Below, one piece after another: positions 43,745 to 56,502 of a stretch of 64,000 nucleotides of DNA. Within the stretch, counting starts at the first letter, position 1; the number at the start of each line of letters is the position of its first letter. The DNA comes from Candidatus Nitricoxidireducens bremensis. Its GTDB lineage: Bacteria > Pseudomonadota > Gammaproteobacteria > Burkholderiales > Rhodocyclaceae. Both the position numbers and the translations under genes were made by a program. Location: the NCBI GenBank assembly GCA_030247725.1, contig JAOTRT010000005.1:280601-344600 (forward strand), read 5' to 3'. The notes below the pieces were generated by a model. That model was not told where the DNA came from. It saw only the letters and a list, made by a program, of their open reading frames with translations, and searched no databases.

Positions 43745-45148
43745 CTATCTGCGTTTGCGGTACAGCTCGCGGAATGTACGCCCTTCGGGGGCCGGAAAGT
43801 CGCGTCCCTGTGTCCATTCCGGTACAGCGCCGAGGATGCGGATGCGGTTCTCGCCGCCGGCCAGCCATTTCAGGTAGCGCACGGCAATGCGGGTACCGAG
43901 GCCGTAGAGGGTCGGGCAGCCGGCCACCCAGGCCCAGGCCTTGAGGGCGAGACGCTCCAGCAGCGGGCGCATGTGGCGCTCCACCTGTTTCTCCCGCAGC
44001 TTGCGCAGCAATTCGGGCAAGGGGATCTTCACCGGGCAGACGACGCCGCACTGATTGCACAGGGTCGCCGCGTGGGGCAGGTCGAGGGCGTTCTCCAGGC
44101 CGGTGTAGAGGGGCGTCAGCACCGAACCCATGGGGCCGGGATAGACCCAGCCGTAGGCGTGGCCGCCGATGGTCTGGTACACGGGGCAATGGTTCATGCA
44201 GGCGCCGCAACGGATGCAGCGCAGCATGTCCTGGAACTCGGAGCCCACCACGTCGGCGCGGCCGTTGTCCACGAGGATGAAGTAGAGGTGCTCGGGGCCG
44301 TCCGTGTCGCCGGGCTGCTTGACGCCGGTGAGGATGGAGAAGTAGTTGGAGATGGACTGGCCGGTGGCGGAGCGCGGCAGCAGGCGCATCAGCAGGGACA
44401 GGTCCTCCAGGGTGGGAATCACCTTTTCGATGCCGGTGACGACCACATGCACCTTGGGCAGGGTGGTGACCATGCGGCCGTTGCCTTCGTTGGTGACGAG
44501 GGCGACGGAGCCGGTTTCGGCGACGAGGAAGTTGCCGCCGGAAATGCCCATCTCGGCGGTGACGAAATGGCTACGCAGCACTTCGCGGGCTTCGCGGGTC
44601 AGCTGGGGAATGTCGGTCTTGCGGGGCGTGCCGTGGGTCCTGGCGAAGAGGTCGGCCACTTCGTCCAGGTTCTTGTGCACCACCGGGGCGATGATGTGGG
44701 ACGGCGGCTCGTTGTTGTTGATCTGGAGGATGTACTCGCCCAGGTCCGTCTCCACGGGCTGGATGCCGGCGGCCTCCAGGGCCAGGTTGAGGCCGGCCTC
44801 CTCCGAGAGCATGGACTTGGACTTGACGGCCTTCCTGACCCCGTGGCGCTTGGCGATGTCCACCACGTGGCGGCATATCTCGGCGCCATCCTTGGCCCAC
44901 AACACGGTGGCGCCGCGTTCGGTAGCCCTGGTCTCGAAGCGTTCGAGCCAGAGATCGAGGTTTTCGAGGACCCGGTTGCGCACCTCCATGGCCGCCTGGC
45001 GCGTGCCTTCGAAGTCGTCCAGTTCGGTGATGGCGGCGGCCCGCTTGTCCACGAACTTGCCCTTGGCGGTGCGCAGGTTCCTTTGCAGGCCCACGTCGGC
45101 CAGCTTGGCCGCGGCATTGGCCTTGAAGTGCATGGAGCGGATCTGCAT
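43745..45148 (-). CDS. lutB: LutB iron-sulfur lactate oxidation subunit
   Basis: 467 residues. The LUD domain (about 60-300; ETGSVALVTNEGNGRM) is followed by two ferredoxin-type clusters, CIRCGACMNHCPVYQ and CNQCGVVCPVKIPLP, for two [4Fe-4S] centres. LutB carries electrons for the LutABC L-lactate dehydrogenase. It begins at the base after the lutA stop. Downstream, 44 bases separate it from the KaiB-family gene with no convincing terminator. Confidence 0.95.
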   Translation of the reverse strand: MQIRSMHFKANAAAKLADVGLQRNLRTAKGKFVDKRAAAITELDDFEGTRQAAMEVRNRVLENLDLWLERFETRATERGATVLWAKDGAEICRHVVDIAKRHGVRKAVKSKSMLSEEAGLNLALEAAGIQPVETDLGEYILQINNNEPPSHIIAPVVHKNLDEVADLFARTHGTPRKTDIPQLTREAREVLRSHFVTAEMGISGGNFLVAETGSVALVTNEGNGRMVTTLPKVHVVVTGIEKVIPTLEDLSLLMRLLPRSATGQSISNYFSILTGVKQPGDTDGPEHLYFILVDNGRADVVGSEFQDMLRCIRCGACMNHCPVYQTIGGHAYGWVYPGPMGSVLTPLYTGLENALDLPHAATLCNQCGVVCPVKIPLPELLRKLREKQVERHMRPLLERLALKAWAWVAGCPTLYGLGTRIAVRYLKWLAGGENRIRILGAVPEWTQGRDFPAPEGRTFRELYRKRR

Positions 45149-45874
45149 TTACTTGCCTCCGGCCAGGATTTCGGCGATGTGCAGCACCTGCGTCTGCTCG
45201 TCGCCCATGCGGCGCAGCTTGCCTTCGATATTGAGCAGGCAGCCCAGGTCGCCGCCCACCACGGCGCCGGTGCCGGCGGCCTGGATGTTGCCGCACTTGC
45301 GCTCGGCGATGGCGGCGGAGACGTCGCCGAACTTGACCGAGAAGGTGCCGCCGAAGCCGCAGCATTCCTCGGCGCCGTTCATCTCCTTGATCTTCACCCC
45401 CGGCAGCTTGGCCAGCAGGGCCCGCGGCTGGGCCTTGATGCCCAGGCTGCGCAGGCCGGTGCAGGAGTCGTGGTAGGTGATCTCGCCGGCGTAGTCGCCG
45501 GGCACCGTCTCCAGCTTGGCCACGTTGACGAGGAAGTCGGTCAACTCGTACACCCGCGCCGCCAGGGCAACGGCGCGGCCATGCCAGTCGGGATCGTCAG
45601 CCAGGAGCCCCGGATACTCGGTGCGGATCTGGTCGGCGCAGGAGCCGGACGGCGCGACCAAATAGTCGTAGCTCTCGAATTCGGCGATGGTCTTCTTCGC
45701 CAGGGCCGCGGCACTGGCCCGGTCGCCCGAGTTGAAGGCCGGCTGGCCGCAGCAGGTCTGCTTCTCGGGCACGACGACTTCGCAGCCGGCGGCCTCCAGC
45801 AGATCGATGGCGGCGAAGCCGATGCGCGGGCGCATCAGGTCCACCAGGCAGGTCACGAAGAGGGCGACGCGCAT
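45149..45874 (-). CDS. lutA: LutA CCG-domain lactate oxidation subunit
   Basis: 241 residues with two CCG (cysteine-rich) domains: EKQTCCGQPAFNSGD and GAEECCGFGGTFSVKFGD, as in heterodisulfide-reductase-like subunits. Start at ATG 45874 behind GGGAG; a TTG start six codons earlier is possible. Leads the lut operon; divergent from the IclR gene. Confidence 0.95.
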   Translation of the reverse strand: MRVALFVTCLVDLMRPRIGFAAIDLLEAAGCEVVVPEKQTCCGQPAFNSGDRASAAALAKKTIAEFESYDYLVAPSGSCADQIRTEYPGLLADDPDWHGRAVALAARVYELTDFLVNVAKLETVPGDYAGEITYHDSCTGLRSLGIKAQPRALLAKLPGVKIKEMNGAEECCGFGGTFSVKFGDVSAAIAERKCGNIQAAGTGAVVGGDLGCLLNIEGKLRRMGDEQTQVLHIAEILAGGK

Positions 45875-45937
45875 GTATTTCAACTCCCGCAAATGCTGAT
45901 GGATTAAGCCGCGGCGACGGGCTTTTCACGATGTGGC

Positions 45938-45965
45938 ATACTAGCCCAGTCATCGAAAAAACCAA
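45938..45965 (-). promoter_or_regulatory. Predicted lutA promoter
   Basis: On the minus strand TTGGTT (45965-45960), 16 bases, TAGTAT (45943-45938). It lies in the 100-base control region between lutA and the divergent IclR gene, so the regulator could easily cover it. Confidence 0.4.
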
Positions 45966-45974
45966 AGACGCCCA

Positions 45975-46757
45975 GTGCCCAAACCCGCTCCGGAAACGAA
46001 AAACCCGATCCAGGTGATCGAGCGCATGATGAAGTTGCTCGACGTGTTGTCCTACTACCAGGACCCGGTCAGCCTCAAGCAGCTCGCCCTGGAAACCGGC
46101 CTCCATCCCTCCACCGCCCACCGCATCCTCGGTGCCATGACCGTGAGCGGGTTTGTCGAACGCGCCGACCCCGGTACTTACCGTCTCGGCATCCGCCTGG
46201 TGGAGCTGGGCAATCTGGTGAAGTCGCGCATCAACATCCGCGAGTCCGCCATGCCCCTGATGCAGAAGCTCCACCTGAGCATCGGCGAGAGCGTGAACCT
46301 GGGCGTCCGCCAAGGCGACGAGATCGTCTATGTGGAGCGCACCTCCAGCGGCCGTTCTTCCGTGCGCGTGGTGCACCTGGTGGGCGCCCGCGCACCCCTG
46401 CACGTAACCTCGGTCGGCAAGCTGTATCTCGCCGACGACGGCCTCCAGAAATTAAGGGACTACGCCAAGCGCACCGGCCTGCCGGGCTACACACCGACTT
46501 CCATCACGACGCTGCCGGCCCTGGAGAAGGAAATCGACCGGGTGCGCCGCCATGGCGTCGCCTTCGACAACGAGGAAATCGAGCAGGGCCTGCGCTGCAT
46601 CGCTGCGCCGGTGCGGGACGACTCGGGGGAACTGGTGGCCGGGGTGTCGATATCGGCGCCGGCCGAACGCCATAATCCGGACTGGGCGGCACTGGTGAAG
46701 GAAACCGCCGACGCGATCTCGACGGCCATCGGCTACGTCAAGCCGGCCGCGTCCTGA
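45975..46757 (+). CDS. IclR-family transcriptional regulator
   Basis: 260 residues from a GTG start. The N-terminal winged helix (IERMMKLLDVLSYYQDPVSLKQLALETGLHPSTAHRIL) is followed by an IclR effector domain (IGESVNLGVRQGDEIVYVER, GVAFDNEEIEQGLRCIAAPV, VAGVSISAPAER). It is divergent from lutA with only 100 bases between the two starts, making it the probable regulator of lactate genes. Lactate regulators are more often GntR- or LysR-type, so an IclR member here is slightly unusual. Confidence 0.9.
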   Translation: MPKPAPETKNPIQVIERMMKLLDVLSYYQDPVSLKQLALETGLHPSTAHRILGAMTVSGFVERADPGTYRLGIRLVELGNLVKSRINIRESAMPLMQKLHLSIGESVNLGVRQGDEIVYVERTSSGRSSVRVVHLVGARAPLHVTSVGKLYLADDGLQKLRDYAKRTGLPGYTPTSITTLPALEKEIDRVRRHGVAFDNEEIEQGLRCIAAPVRDDSGELVAGVSISAPAERHNPDWAALVKETADAISTAIGYVKPAAS

Positions 46758-46763
46758 ACCGGG

Positions 46764-46809
46764 GCCGCTCCGGGAGCGGCGCCCATCCCAAACGGGGGCA
46801 TCGCCCCCG
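46764..46809. terminator. Two hairpins between convergent iclR-type and pbpG genes
   Basis: GCCGCTC-CGG-GAGCGGC (46764-46780) and CGGGGGC-ATC-GCCCCCG (46793-46809) stand between convergent genes. The second is followed by TTT on the minus strand, suiting the end of pbpG. Neither has a long T tract. Confidence 0.5.
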
Positions 46810-46837
46810 CTTGCGTGCAACCCGGACGACAGCCCGA

Positions 46838-47767
46838 TCAGCCCGAAGTCTGGCGCTGGGCCATCTGGGCGCTCTCGACCCAGCGCTTGATGCGGTTGGC
46901 GTCGCCGATGCGGGTCATCTTGCCCCAGGAGTCCAGCAGCACGATGATGGTCGGCTTGCTGTTGAGCCAGGTATGCATCACCAGGCACTTGCCGGCCTCG
47001 TTGATGTAGCCGGTCTTGGACAAGCCGATCTCCCAGCTCGGGCTCTTCACGAGGCTGTTGGTGTTGCGGAACATCTGGTGCCGGCGGCCCACCATGACCT
47101 CCCGTTCGGCCATGGTGGAGAATTCGCGGATCAGGGGGTACTGGTAGGCGGCCGCCACCATCTTGGCAAGATCGCGGGCGCTGGAAACATTGGAGGCGGT
47201 GAGCCCGGTGGGGTCGGCGAACTGGGTGTCGGTCATGCCCAGGGCCTGGGTCTTGCGGTTCATCGCGGCGATGAAGGCTTCGCGTCCGCCGGGATAGTGG
47301 CGCGAGAGGGCCGAAGCGGCCCGGTTCTCGGAAGACATGAGGGCAAGGTTGAGCATTTCCTCGCGGGTCAGGCGGGTGCCGACGTGCAGGCGCGAGTGGG
47401 TGCCCTTGAGGGTGTCCACATCCTCTTCGCCGATGGTCAGAATTTCCTGCAGGCTGGGATTCGCATCCAGCGCCACCATGGCTGTCATGAGCTTGGTGAT
47501 GGAGGCGATCGGGACGACGGAATCGGCGCTCTTCTCGTAGAGGACGGCGCCGCTGATCTGGTCGGTGACGAGGGCCGAGGCGGACTGGAGCAGGATACCC
47601 TGGGCATCGTCGAGGGTCGCCTGGACCCGCTTGACCTTCTGGGGCTTGGCTTTCACCTGCTTTTTGGCCACCACGGGCTTCTTCTTCGGTGCCGCGAAGA
47701 CTTCGCCGTTTCCGGCACCCAGCGCGACTCCGACCATGGTTAGCAATACCACCAGGCTGCGTTTCAT
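46838..47767 (-). CDS. pbpG: D-alanyl-D-alanine endopeptidase (PBP7 type)
   Basis: 309-residue periplasmic serine peptidase of peptidoglycan. Signal peptide (MKRSLVVLLTMVGVALGAGN), then a lysine-rich linker (PKKKPVVAKKQVKAKPQKVK), then the penicillin-binding domain with the nucleophile motif SITK in VVPIASITKLMTAM, SSENRA as SxN, and KTGYINEAG as KTG. The charged linker is unusual and may hold the protein to the wall or membrane. Start is the ATG at 47767 after GGAAG. Confidence 0.92.
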   Translation of the reverse strand: MKRSLVVLLTMVGVALGAGNGEVFAAPKKKPVVAKKQVKAKPQKVKRVQATLDDAQGILLQSASALVTDQISGAVLYEKSADSVVPIASITKLMTAMVALDANPSLQEILTIGEEDVDTLKGTHSRLHVGTRLTREEMLNLALMSSENRAASALSRHYPGGREAFIAAMNRKTQALGMTDTQFADPTGLTASNVSSARDLAKMVAAAYQYPLIREFSTMAEREVMVGRRHQMFRNTNSLVKSPSWEIGLSKTGYINEAGKCLVMHTWLNSKPTIIVLLDSWGKMTRIGDANRIKRWVESAQMAQRQTSG

Positions 47768-47873
47768 AGACACTTCCCTTCCGTACGACGGACGGAGTTT
47801 ATCACCGGAGATCAATATTGCAATTGGATTAACGACAAATAGCCAACAAAATTAAGCAACTGCAAGGCTATTC

Positions 47874-49028
47874 TCATGAAGAAGATGACGTAAGCCCCAG
47901 AAAAGCCGCCACTTCGTCCCGCCGCGCCAGGGTGTCCGCATGGCCGAGATCGATCAGGGCCCGCGTATAGGCCTGCTCGAAAAGCAGGTAGCTCGTCAGG
48001 GCGCCGCCGTTCCGGTTCATGGCGCCAATACCCCGCATCAGTGCCCGCACCGGCCAGGGCAGGGCACCGGCGTGCTGGGCGGCAAGGTCGTCCAGCCGCC
48101 GGGAGGGGGCGATCACCAATATCTCGATGGGCCGCAAAGCCAGGCCGCGTTCGTTGCGCACCTCCGGCGGAATCATGGAAAGCGTGCGGTTGATGCGGAT
48201 CATGCGTTCCAGGTCCACCGCCAGGCTGTCGAGGAAGATGCTCGACAGGGCGTGGCCGGCGATCTGCGCCAGGGAGGGGTAGCCCTGGCTCTGCGGGCGC
48301 TCCTTTTCCGCCGCCATGTGCCCCGCACCGATGACGAGGATGCGGTCGGCGCCCAGGTGGATGGCCGGCGAGATCGGCGCCAGCTGGCGCATGGAACCGT
48401 CGCCGAACCACTCCCGGTGCAGCTTCACGGCGGGAAACAGGAAGGGGATGGCGCTGGAGGCCAGCAGATGATCCACGGTCAGCTTGACGTGGGCACCGAA
48501 ACGCTGGCTGCGCCGCCAGGGCTCCAGGTCGGCCCGGCCCTGGAAGAAGCTCACGCTCTGCCCGGAGGCATAGCCGGAGCAGGTGATGCTCACCGAATGG
48601 AGGGCGTGATGGGCGATGGCCCGGTCGATGCGCGCCAGGTCCAGGCTGCGCTCCAGCAGTCGGCGCAACGGTGTGTTGTCGAGCAGGGAGCGGGGGCTCC
48701 GACGGACCAGCCAGCCGAAAGCCAGGGTCGACAGCCAGCGGGCGCCGGAAAGACCCACACCAAGGGGGTCGGCCCGATAGACGTCGCCGGCATGGAAACC
48801 GGACCAGACCCGGTCCAGATGGTCCACGCCGGCGGCAAAATCCTCGGCCCAGGCCGCCAGGGAGGCCGCATTGATGGCGCCCGCCGAGCTGCCGCAAAGG
48901 ATGGGGAAGGGGTTGCGCCGGGGCTCCGGCAGGATTTCCCTGACCGCCTTCAGTACGCCTACCTGATAGGCGGCGCGGGCGCCGCCGCCGGTGAGGATCA
49001 GTGCGGTCCTGGATGTCCTGGCCGGCAT
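47874..49028 (-). CDS. Patatin-like phospholipase
   Basis: 384 residues. Oxyanion loop LTGGGARAAYQVG, nucleophile elbow CGSSAGAINAAS and the catalytic Asp in WFGDGSMRQLAP form the Ser-Asp dyad of the patatin family. No signal peptide is evident. Its C-terminal third contains a conserved domain often seen in proteobacterial patatins. The ATG at 49028 starts eight bases after the malic enzyme stop; the longer reading frame through maeB is discarded. Likely role: phospholipid hydrolysis or turnover. Confidence 0.88.
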   Translation of the reverse strand: MPARTSRTALILTGGGARAAYQVGVLKAVREILPEPRRNPFPILCGSSAGAINAASLAAWAEDFAAGVDHLDRVWSGFHAGDVYRADPLGVGLSGARWLSTLAFGWLVRRSPRSLLDNTPLRRLLERSLDLARIDRAIAHHALHSVSITCSGYASGQSVSFFQGRADLEPWRRSQRFGAHVKLTVDHLLASSAIPFLFPAVKLHREWFGDGSMRQLAPISPAIHLGADRILVIGAGHMAAEKERPQSQGYPSLAQIAGHALSSIFLDSLAVDLERMIRINRTLSMIPPEVRNERGLALRPIEILVIAPSRRLDDLAAQHAGALPWPVRALMRGIGAMNRNGGALTSYLLFEQAYTRALIDLGHADTLARRDEVAAFLGLTSSSS

Positions 49029-49036
49029 GCGCTGGG

Positions 49037-51310
<2,274 letters not shown>

Positions 51311-51427
51311 TTTCTCTAGCGGGCTCGGGGCCTTGATTTATTGGGTTTTCTGGCCCGGAAGCACGATCCTGCCTTGATGGGGGCCAATTCTTTGTTCTCT
51401 GATTGTGACATAATTTTTATTTTTGGA

Positions 51428-51441
51428 CGGCCGTACGGCCG
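51428..51441 (+). promoter_or_regulatory. Palindrome in the pckG leader
   Basis: CGGCCGTACGGCCG is a perfect 14-bp palindrome about 20 bases before the pckG ATG, downstream of an AT-rich CATAAT element. It may be an operator or a leader hairpin. Confidence 0.3.
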
Positions 51442-51462
51442 CACGCCGGAGCTAAGAAAATC

Positions 51463-53301
<1,839 letters not shown>

Positions 53302-53326
53302 ACGGACCTCTCGGTAGCACGCCAAG

Positions 53327-53352
53327 ACGGCCGCCCCCGGGGCGGCCGTTTC
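53327..53352 (+). terminator. Terminator after pckG
   Basis: ACGGCCGCCC pairs with GGGCGGCCGT around a short CCGG loop, followed by TTTCGCTTGTT. It separates pckG from the aminotransferase gene. Confidence 0.65.
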
Positions 53353-53421
53353 GCTTGTTCTGCCGGCTATCCTCGCTCAACGGAGCCACCCGGCCCTTCC
53401 GATTCTTGAGGTTTTCCGACG

Positions 53422-54588
53422 ATGAGTTCCCGTTCGGCCGCACGCATGGGCGATATCGCGCCTTTCCACGTCATGGAACTGATGGCCAAGGCCAAGGCAA
53501 TCGAGGCGGCCGGGCGCTCCGTCATCCACATGGAAGTCGGCGAACCGGATTTCCCGACCCCGGCCCCGGTGCTGGCGGCAGCCCGCCAATTCATCGACGG
53601 GGGCCAGGTCTTCTACACCAACGCCCTCGGGCTGCCGGAACTCAGGGAGGCGATTTCCGGGTTCTATCGACAGCGTTACGGCGTCGCCGTCGACCCGGCA
53701 CGCATCGTCGTCACGGCCGGGGCTTCTGCCGCCCTGCTGCTGGCCCTTGCGGTGCTGATCGACCCGGGCCAGGAGTTGTTGCTGGCAGACCCGGGATACC
53801 CCTGCAACCGCCATTTCGCCCGGCTGTTTGAAGGCCGCGCGAAACCCATTTCCGTTGGCCCGGAGTCCGACTACCAGCCGACGCCCGAACAGGTGGGAGC
53901 CCACTGGTCGGCAAACACCCGGGGCCTGCTGGTGGCCTCGCCGTCGAATCCGACGGGAACGCTGATCGACCAGGCCCGATTGGCGGAGCTTTGGCGGACG
54001 ACCAGCGAGCGCGGAGGCACACTGCTCGTGGACGAGATCTACCACGGCCTGACCTACGGTTTCGATGCCCCGACCGCCCTGGGCATTGCCGACGACATCT
54101 TCGTCATCAACAGCTTCTCCAAGTATTTCGGCATGACAGGATGGCGTCTCGGCTGGATGGTGGTGCCACCGGCCTATCTGCGCGACATCGAGAAACTGGC
54201 CCAGAACCTCTATATATCGCCGTCGACGCCGGCCCAGCATGCCGCCCTGGCGGCCTTCACGCCTGAGACGATCACCATCCTCGAAGCGCGGCGGGCGGAA
54301 TTTCAAGCCCGGCGCGATCTATTGCTGCCCGGCCTGGAAGATCTCGGCTTCCGGGTGGCGGCAACGCCCCAGGGCGCCTTCTATATATATGCCGGCTTGG
54401 GCGACCTGGCGCCGGACAGTTTCCCGTTCGCCATGGAACTGGCGGAGCAAGCCGGTGTGGCGGCAACGCCCGGCCTGGATTTCGGCAGCAATGCTCCCGA
54501 GCGACACATGCGTTTCGCCTATACCGTGACGCGCGAAAAACTCGCTGAAGGCCTGGCGCGGATCGAGCGATTCCTCAGGCGGCGATAA
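53422..54588 (+). CDS. Class I/II PLP-dependent aminotransferase
   Basis: 388 residues. HMEVGEPDFPTPAPV, VASPSNPTGTLI, VDEIYHGLTYG and the PLP-lysine in SFSKYFGMTGWRLGW are visible; the C-terminal Arg is in MRFAYTV. Fold and length are those of aspartate/tyrosine-type aminotransferases. The amino acid substrate is not evident. Start ATG 53422; it follows the pckG terminator and looks like its own unit. Confidence 0.88.
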   Translation: MSSRSAARMGDIAPFHVMELMAKAKAIEAAGRSVIHMEVGEPDFPTPAPVLAAARQFIDGGQVFYTNALGLPELREAISGFYRQRYGVAVDPARIVVTAGASAALLLALAVLIDPGQELLLADPGYPCNRHFARLFEGRAKPISVGPESDYQPTPEQVGAHWSANTRGLLVASPSNPTGTLIDQARLAELWRTTSERGGTLLVDEIYHGLTYGFDAPTALGIADDIFVINSFSKYFGMTGWRLGWMVVPPAYLRDIEKLAQNLYISPSTPAQHAALAAFTPETITILEARRAEFQARRDLLLPGLEDLGFRVAATPQGAFYIYAGLGDLAPDSFPFAMELAEQAGVAATPGLDFGSNAPERHMRFAYTVTREKLAEGLARIERFLRRR

Positions 54589-54634
54589 AAAAGTAAAGGC
54601 ATGGCGGAGCACCGATCAACGGTGTCGCCATGCC
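54588..54634 (-). terminator. Terminator of the histone-like gene
   Basis: GGCATGGCG (54598-54606) pairs with CGCCATGCC (54626-54634), with an inner CACCG/CGGTG stem. On the minus strand it is followed by TTTACTTTTTT, so it serves the lysine-rich protein gene ending at 54692. Confidence 0.75.
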
Positions 54635-54691
54635 TAAGGGTCGGCCGTGCGGGCAGTTCGCGACTGCCCGCCCGAATCCGGCAATGTCCTA

Positions 54692-55408
54692 TCAGGAAGG
54701 ACGGGAGCCGGTCGGAAAAGGCCAGGCCGCTGCAGGATTGAGCGAGGACTTGAGTCCCGGAGCAGCAGCGGTGGAAGGCGCAGCCGGTGCAACGGGAGCA
54801 GCCGCAGGCTTCTTCGCCGGAGCAGCCTTCTTGGCAGCGGGCTTCTTCGCCGGAGCAGCAGGCTTCTTGGCGACAGGCTTCTTCGCCGGAGCAGCAGGCT
54901 TCTTGGCCGGAGCAGCTTTCTTGGCAGCGGGCTTCTTCGCCGGAGCAGCTTTCTTGGCAGCGGGCTTCTTCGCCGGAGCAGCCTTCTTGGCCGGAGCGGC
55001 CTTCTTGGCAGCAGGCTTCTTCGCCGGAGCAGCCTTCTTGGCCGGGGCGGCCTTCTTGGCGACAGGCTTCTTCGCCGCGGGCTTCTTCGGAGCAGCAGCC
55101 TTCTTGGCCGGAGCGGCCTTCTTGGCAGCAGGCTTCTTCGCCGGAGCAGCCTTCTTGGCCGGAGCGGCCTTCTTGGCGACAGGCTTCTTCGCCGCGGGCT
55201 TCTTCGGAGCAGCAGCCTTCTTGGCCGGAGCGGCCTTCTTGGCAACGGGCTTCTTCGCCGGAGCAGCCTTCTTGGCCGGGGCGGCCTTCTTGGCAGCGGG
55301 CTTCTTCGCCGGAGCAGCCTTCTTGGCAACAGGCTTCTTCGCCGGAGCGGCCTTCTTGGCAGCAGGCTTCTTCGCTGCCGGTTTCTTGGCTTTCTTCTCT
55401 TCAGCCAT
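54692..55408 (-). CDS. AlgP/histone H1-like lysine-alanine-proline repeat protein
   Basis: 238 residues: short acidic start (MAEEKKAKK), then a long low-complexity region built from repeats of KKAAPAKK, KKPAAKKAAP and KKPVAKKAAP, and a short A/P-rich tail ending PFPTGSRPS. Binds DNA or RNA non-specifically, like AlgP, HC1/HC2 or histone H1 tails, and probably helps organise the nucleoid. The start at 55408 has AAGGAGG nearby. The repeats make length variation by slippage likely and complicate assembly. Confidence 0.85.
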   Translation of the reverse strand: MAEEKKAKKPAAKKPAAKKAAPAKKPVAKKAAPAKKPAAKKAAPAKKAAPAKKPVAKKAAPAKKAAAPKKPAAKKPVAKKAAPAKKAAPAKKPAAKKAAPAKKAAAPKKPAAKKPVAKKAAPAKKAAPAKKPAAKKAAPAKKAAPAKKPAAKKAAPAKKPAAKKAAPAKKPAAPAKKPVAKKPAAPAKKPAAKKAAPAKKPAAAPVAPAAPSTAAAPGLKSSLNPAAAWPFPTGSRPS

Positions 55409-55947
55409 ATCGAACCTCCTTAACAAGATAACAGGATAGGAAACACACAAACTGCAACCCGTCTTGGGCTAGCACGGATTATCCAGCGCCCTCAAGAATT
55501 GAAAGCGATGAATTCCTCACGTTTCTCCGTCCATATCGCCGGCCAATGCCGGCGTTGGGACGCAGTTTCCGACAGCGCTGCTTCGTCGATTCGGTTCGCG
55601 CATCCACACCCGCATGAGGGCGCGAACGCACAGCCGTCCGGCACGGCACAAGGCCTGCCGAAGGCAGAAGAAATGGGGAATAAAGACAAATCCGGGGCAG
55701 GAACGGGAGGAGCGAACGCAGGGCGAAGGTGGGCGGCGCCTTCACTTGCATCGGTTGTCTCCGCGACATTGGCGGGGCGTTGCGCTTGGTTTGATCACTC
55801 CGCAGAATCCCTCGACCTACTAGATGTAGTATGCGAACGATACTTCTCGACTAATTCTAGTGGTCGACTTTTTTCGTTGCAACAATTATTTGATGCCGAT
55901 GGCACGCGATGCAAGCGTGCGTTGTGCGCTTACCACTTGCACATGCA
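55409..55947. other. Gene-free 539-base stretch
   Basis: Between the histone-like gene and ampD I see no supported gene. The outer frames here are arginine/serine-rich or overlap ampD antisense. The segment 55800-55900 is AT-rich (CTACTAGATGTAGTATG, then GTCGACTTTTTTC) and might hold a promoter, terminator or small RNA, but I cannot define one. It probably contains the promoter for the abundant histone-like protein at its left end. Confidence 0.45.
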
Positions 55948-56502
55948 CTACGCAGTCCTCAACGCCTGCAGGCGTGTCCAGTCGAAGCAAGGTCCGGGGT
56001 CGGTCTTGCGGCCGGGCGCGATGTCCGAGTGTCCGGCTATTTCGATGCCGGGATAGCGCGTCGCCAGTGCATCCACCAGGCGCGCAAGGGACTTGTACTG
56101 GGCATCCGCAAAGGGACGGCCATCGCAGCCTTCGAGTTCGATGCCGACAGAGAAGTCGTTGCAGCGCTCCCTTTCCCGCCATTGCGAAACGCCGGCATGC
56201 CACGCCCGCTTGTCGCAGGGAACGAACTGCACGATGCGACCATCGCGCTGCACGAGGAAATGGGCGGAGACGCGTAACTGCCAGATGTCCCGGTAGTAGG
56301 GATGCCGGCCGGGATCGAGAGTATTGGTGAACAACTCGACGATGCCGCTGCCGCCGAACTCCCCGGGCGGCAGGCTGATCGCATGGATCACGACAAGACT
56401 GATCGTCTCGCCATCAGGCCGTTCGTCGCAATTGGGCGAAGGGATGTAGTCAGCGCCGCACAGTAAGCCTGCGGCGTCGATGCGGAAGCGGTCCGGCGCC
56501 AT
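55948..56502 (-). CDS. ampD: AmpD 1,6-anhydro-N-acetylmuramyl-L-alanine amidase
   Basis: 184-residue cytoplasmic zinc amidase of peptidoglycan recycling. SLVVIHAISLPPGEFGG (zinc His), VSAHFLVQRDGRIVQFV, RAWHAGVSQW, NDFSVGIELEG and GHSDIAPGRKTDPGPCFDW (zinc ligands and catalytic Lys region) are all present. One base overlaps the pilR stop. In many Proteobacteria AmpD loss raises beta-lactamase expression. Confidence 0.95.
   Translation of the reverse strand: MAPDRFRIDAAGLLCGADYIPSPNCDERPDGETISLVVIHAISLPPGEFGGSGIVELFTNTLDPGRHPYYRDIWQLRVSAHFLVQRDGRIVQFVPCDKRAWHAGVSQWRERERCNDFSVGIELEGCDGRPFADAQYKSLARLVDALATRYPGIEIAGHSDIAPGRKTDPGPCFDWTRLQALRTA

Noticed and set aside
54787..55431. Possible CRISPR array in the regular repeats
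   Set aside because: The repeats are in frame, of uneven length and code for a KKAAPAKK protein; there are no unique spacers and no cas genes.
55499..56056. Possible gene on the plus strand before ampD
   Set aside because: No ribosome site, mixed composition and 3' part antisense to the conserved ampD.
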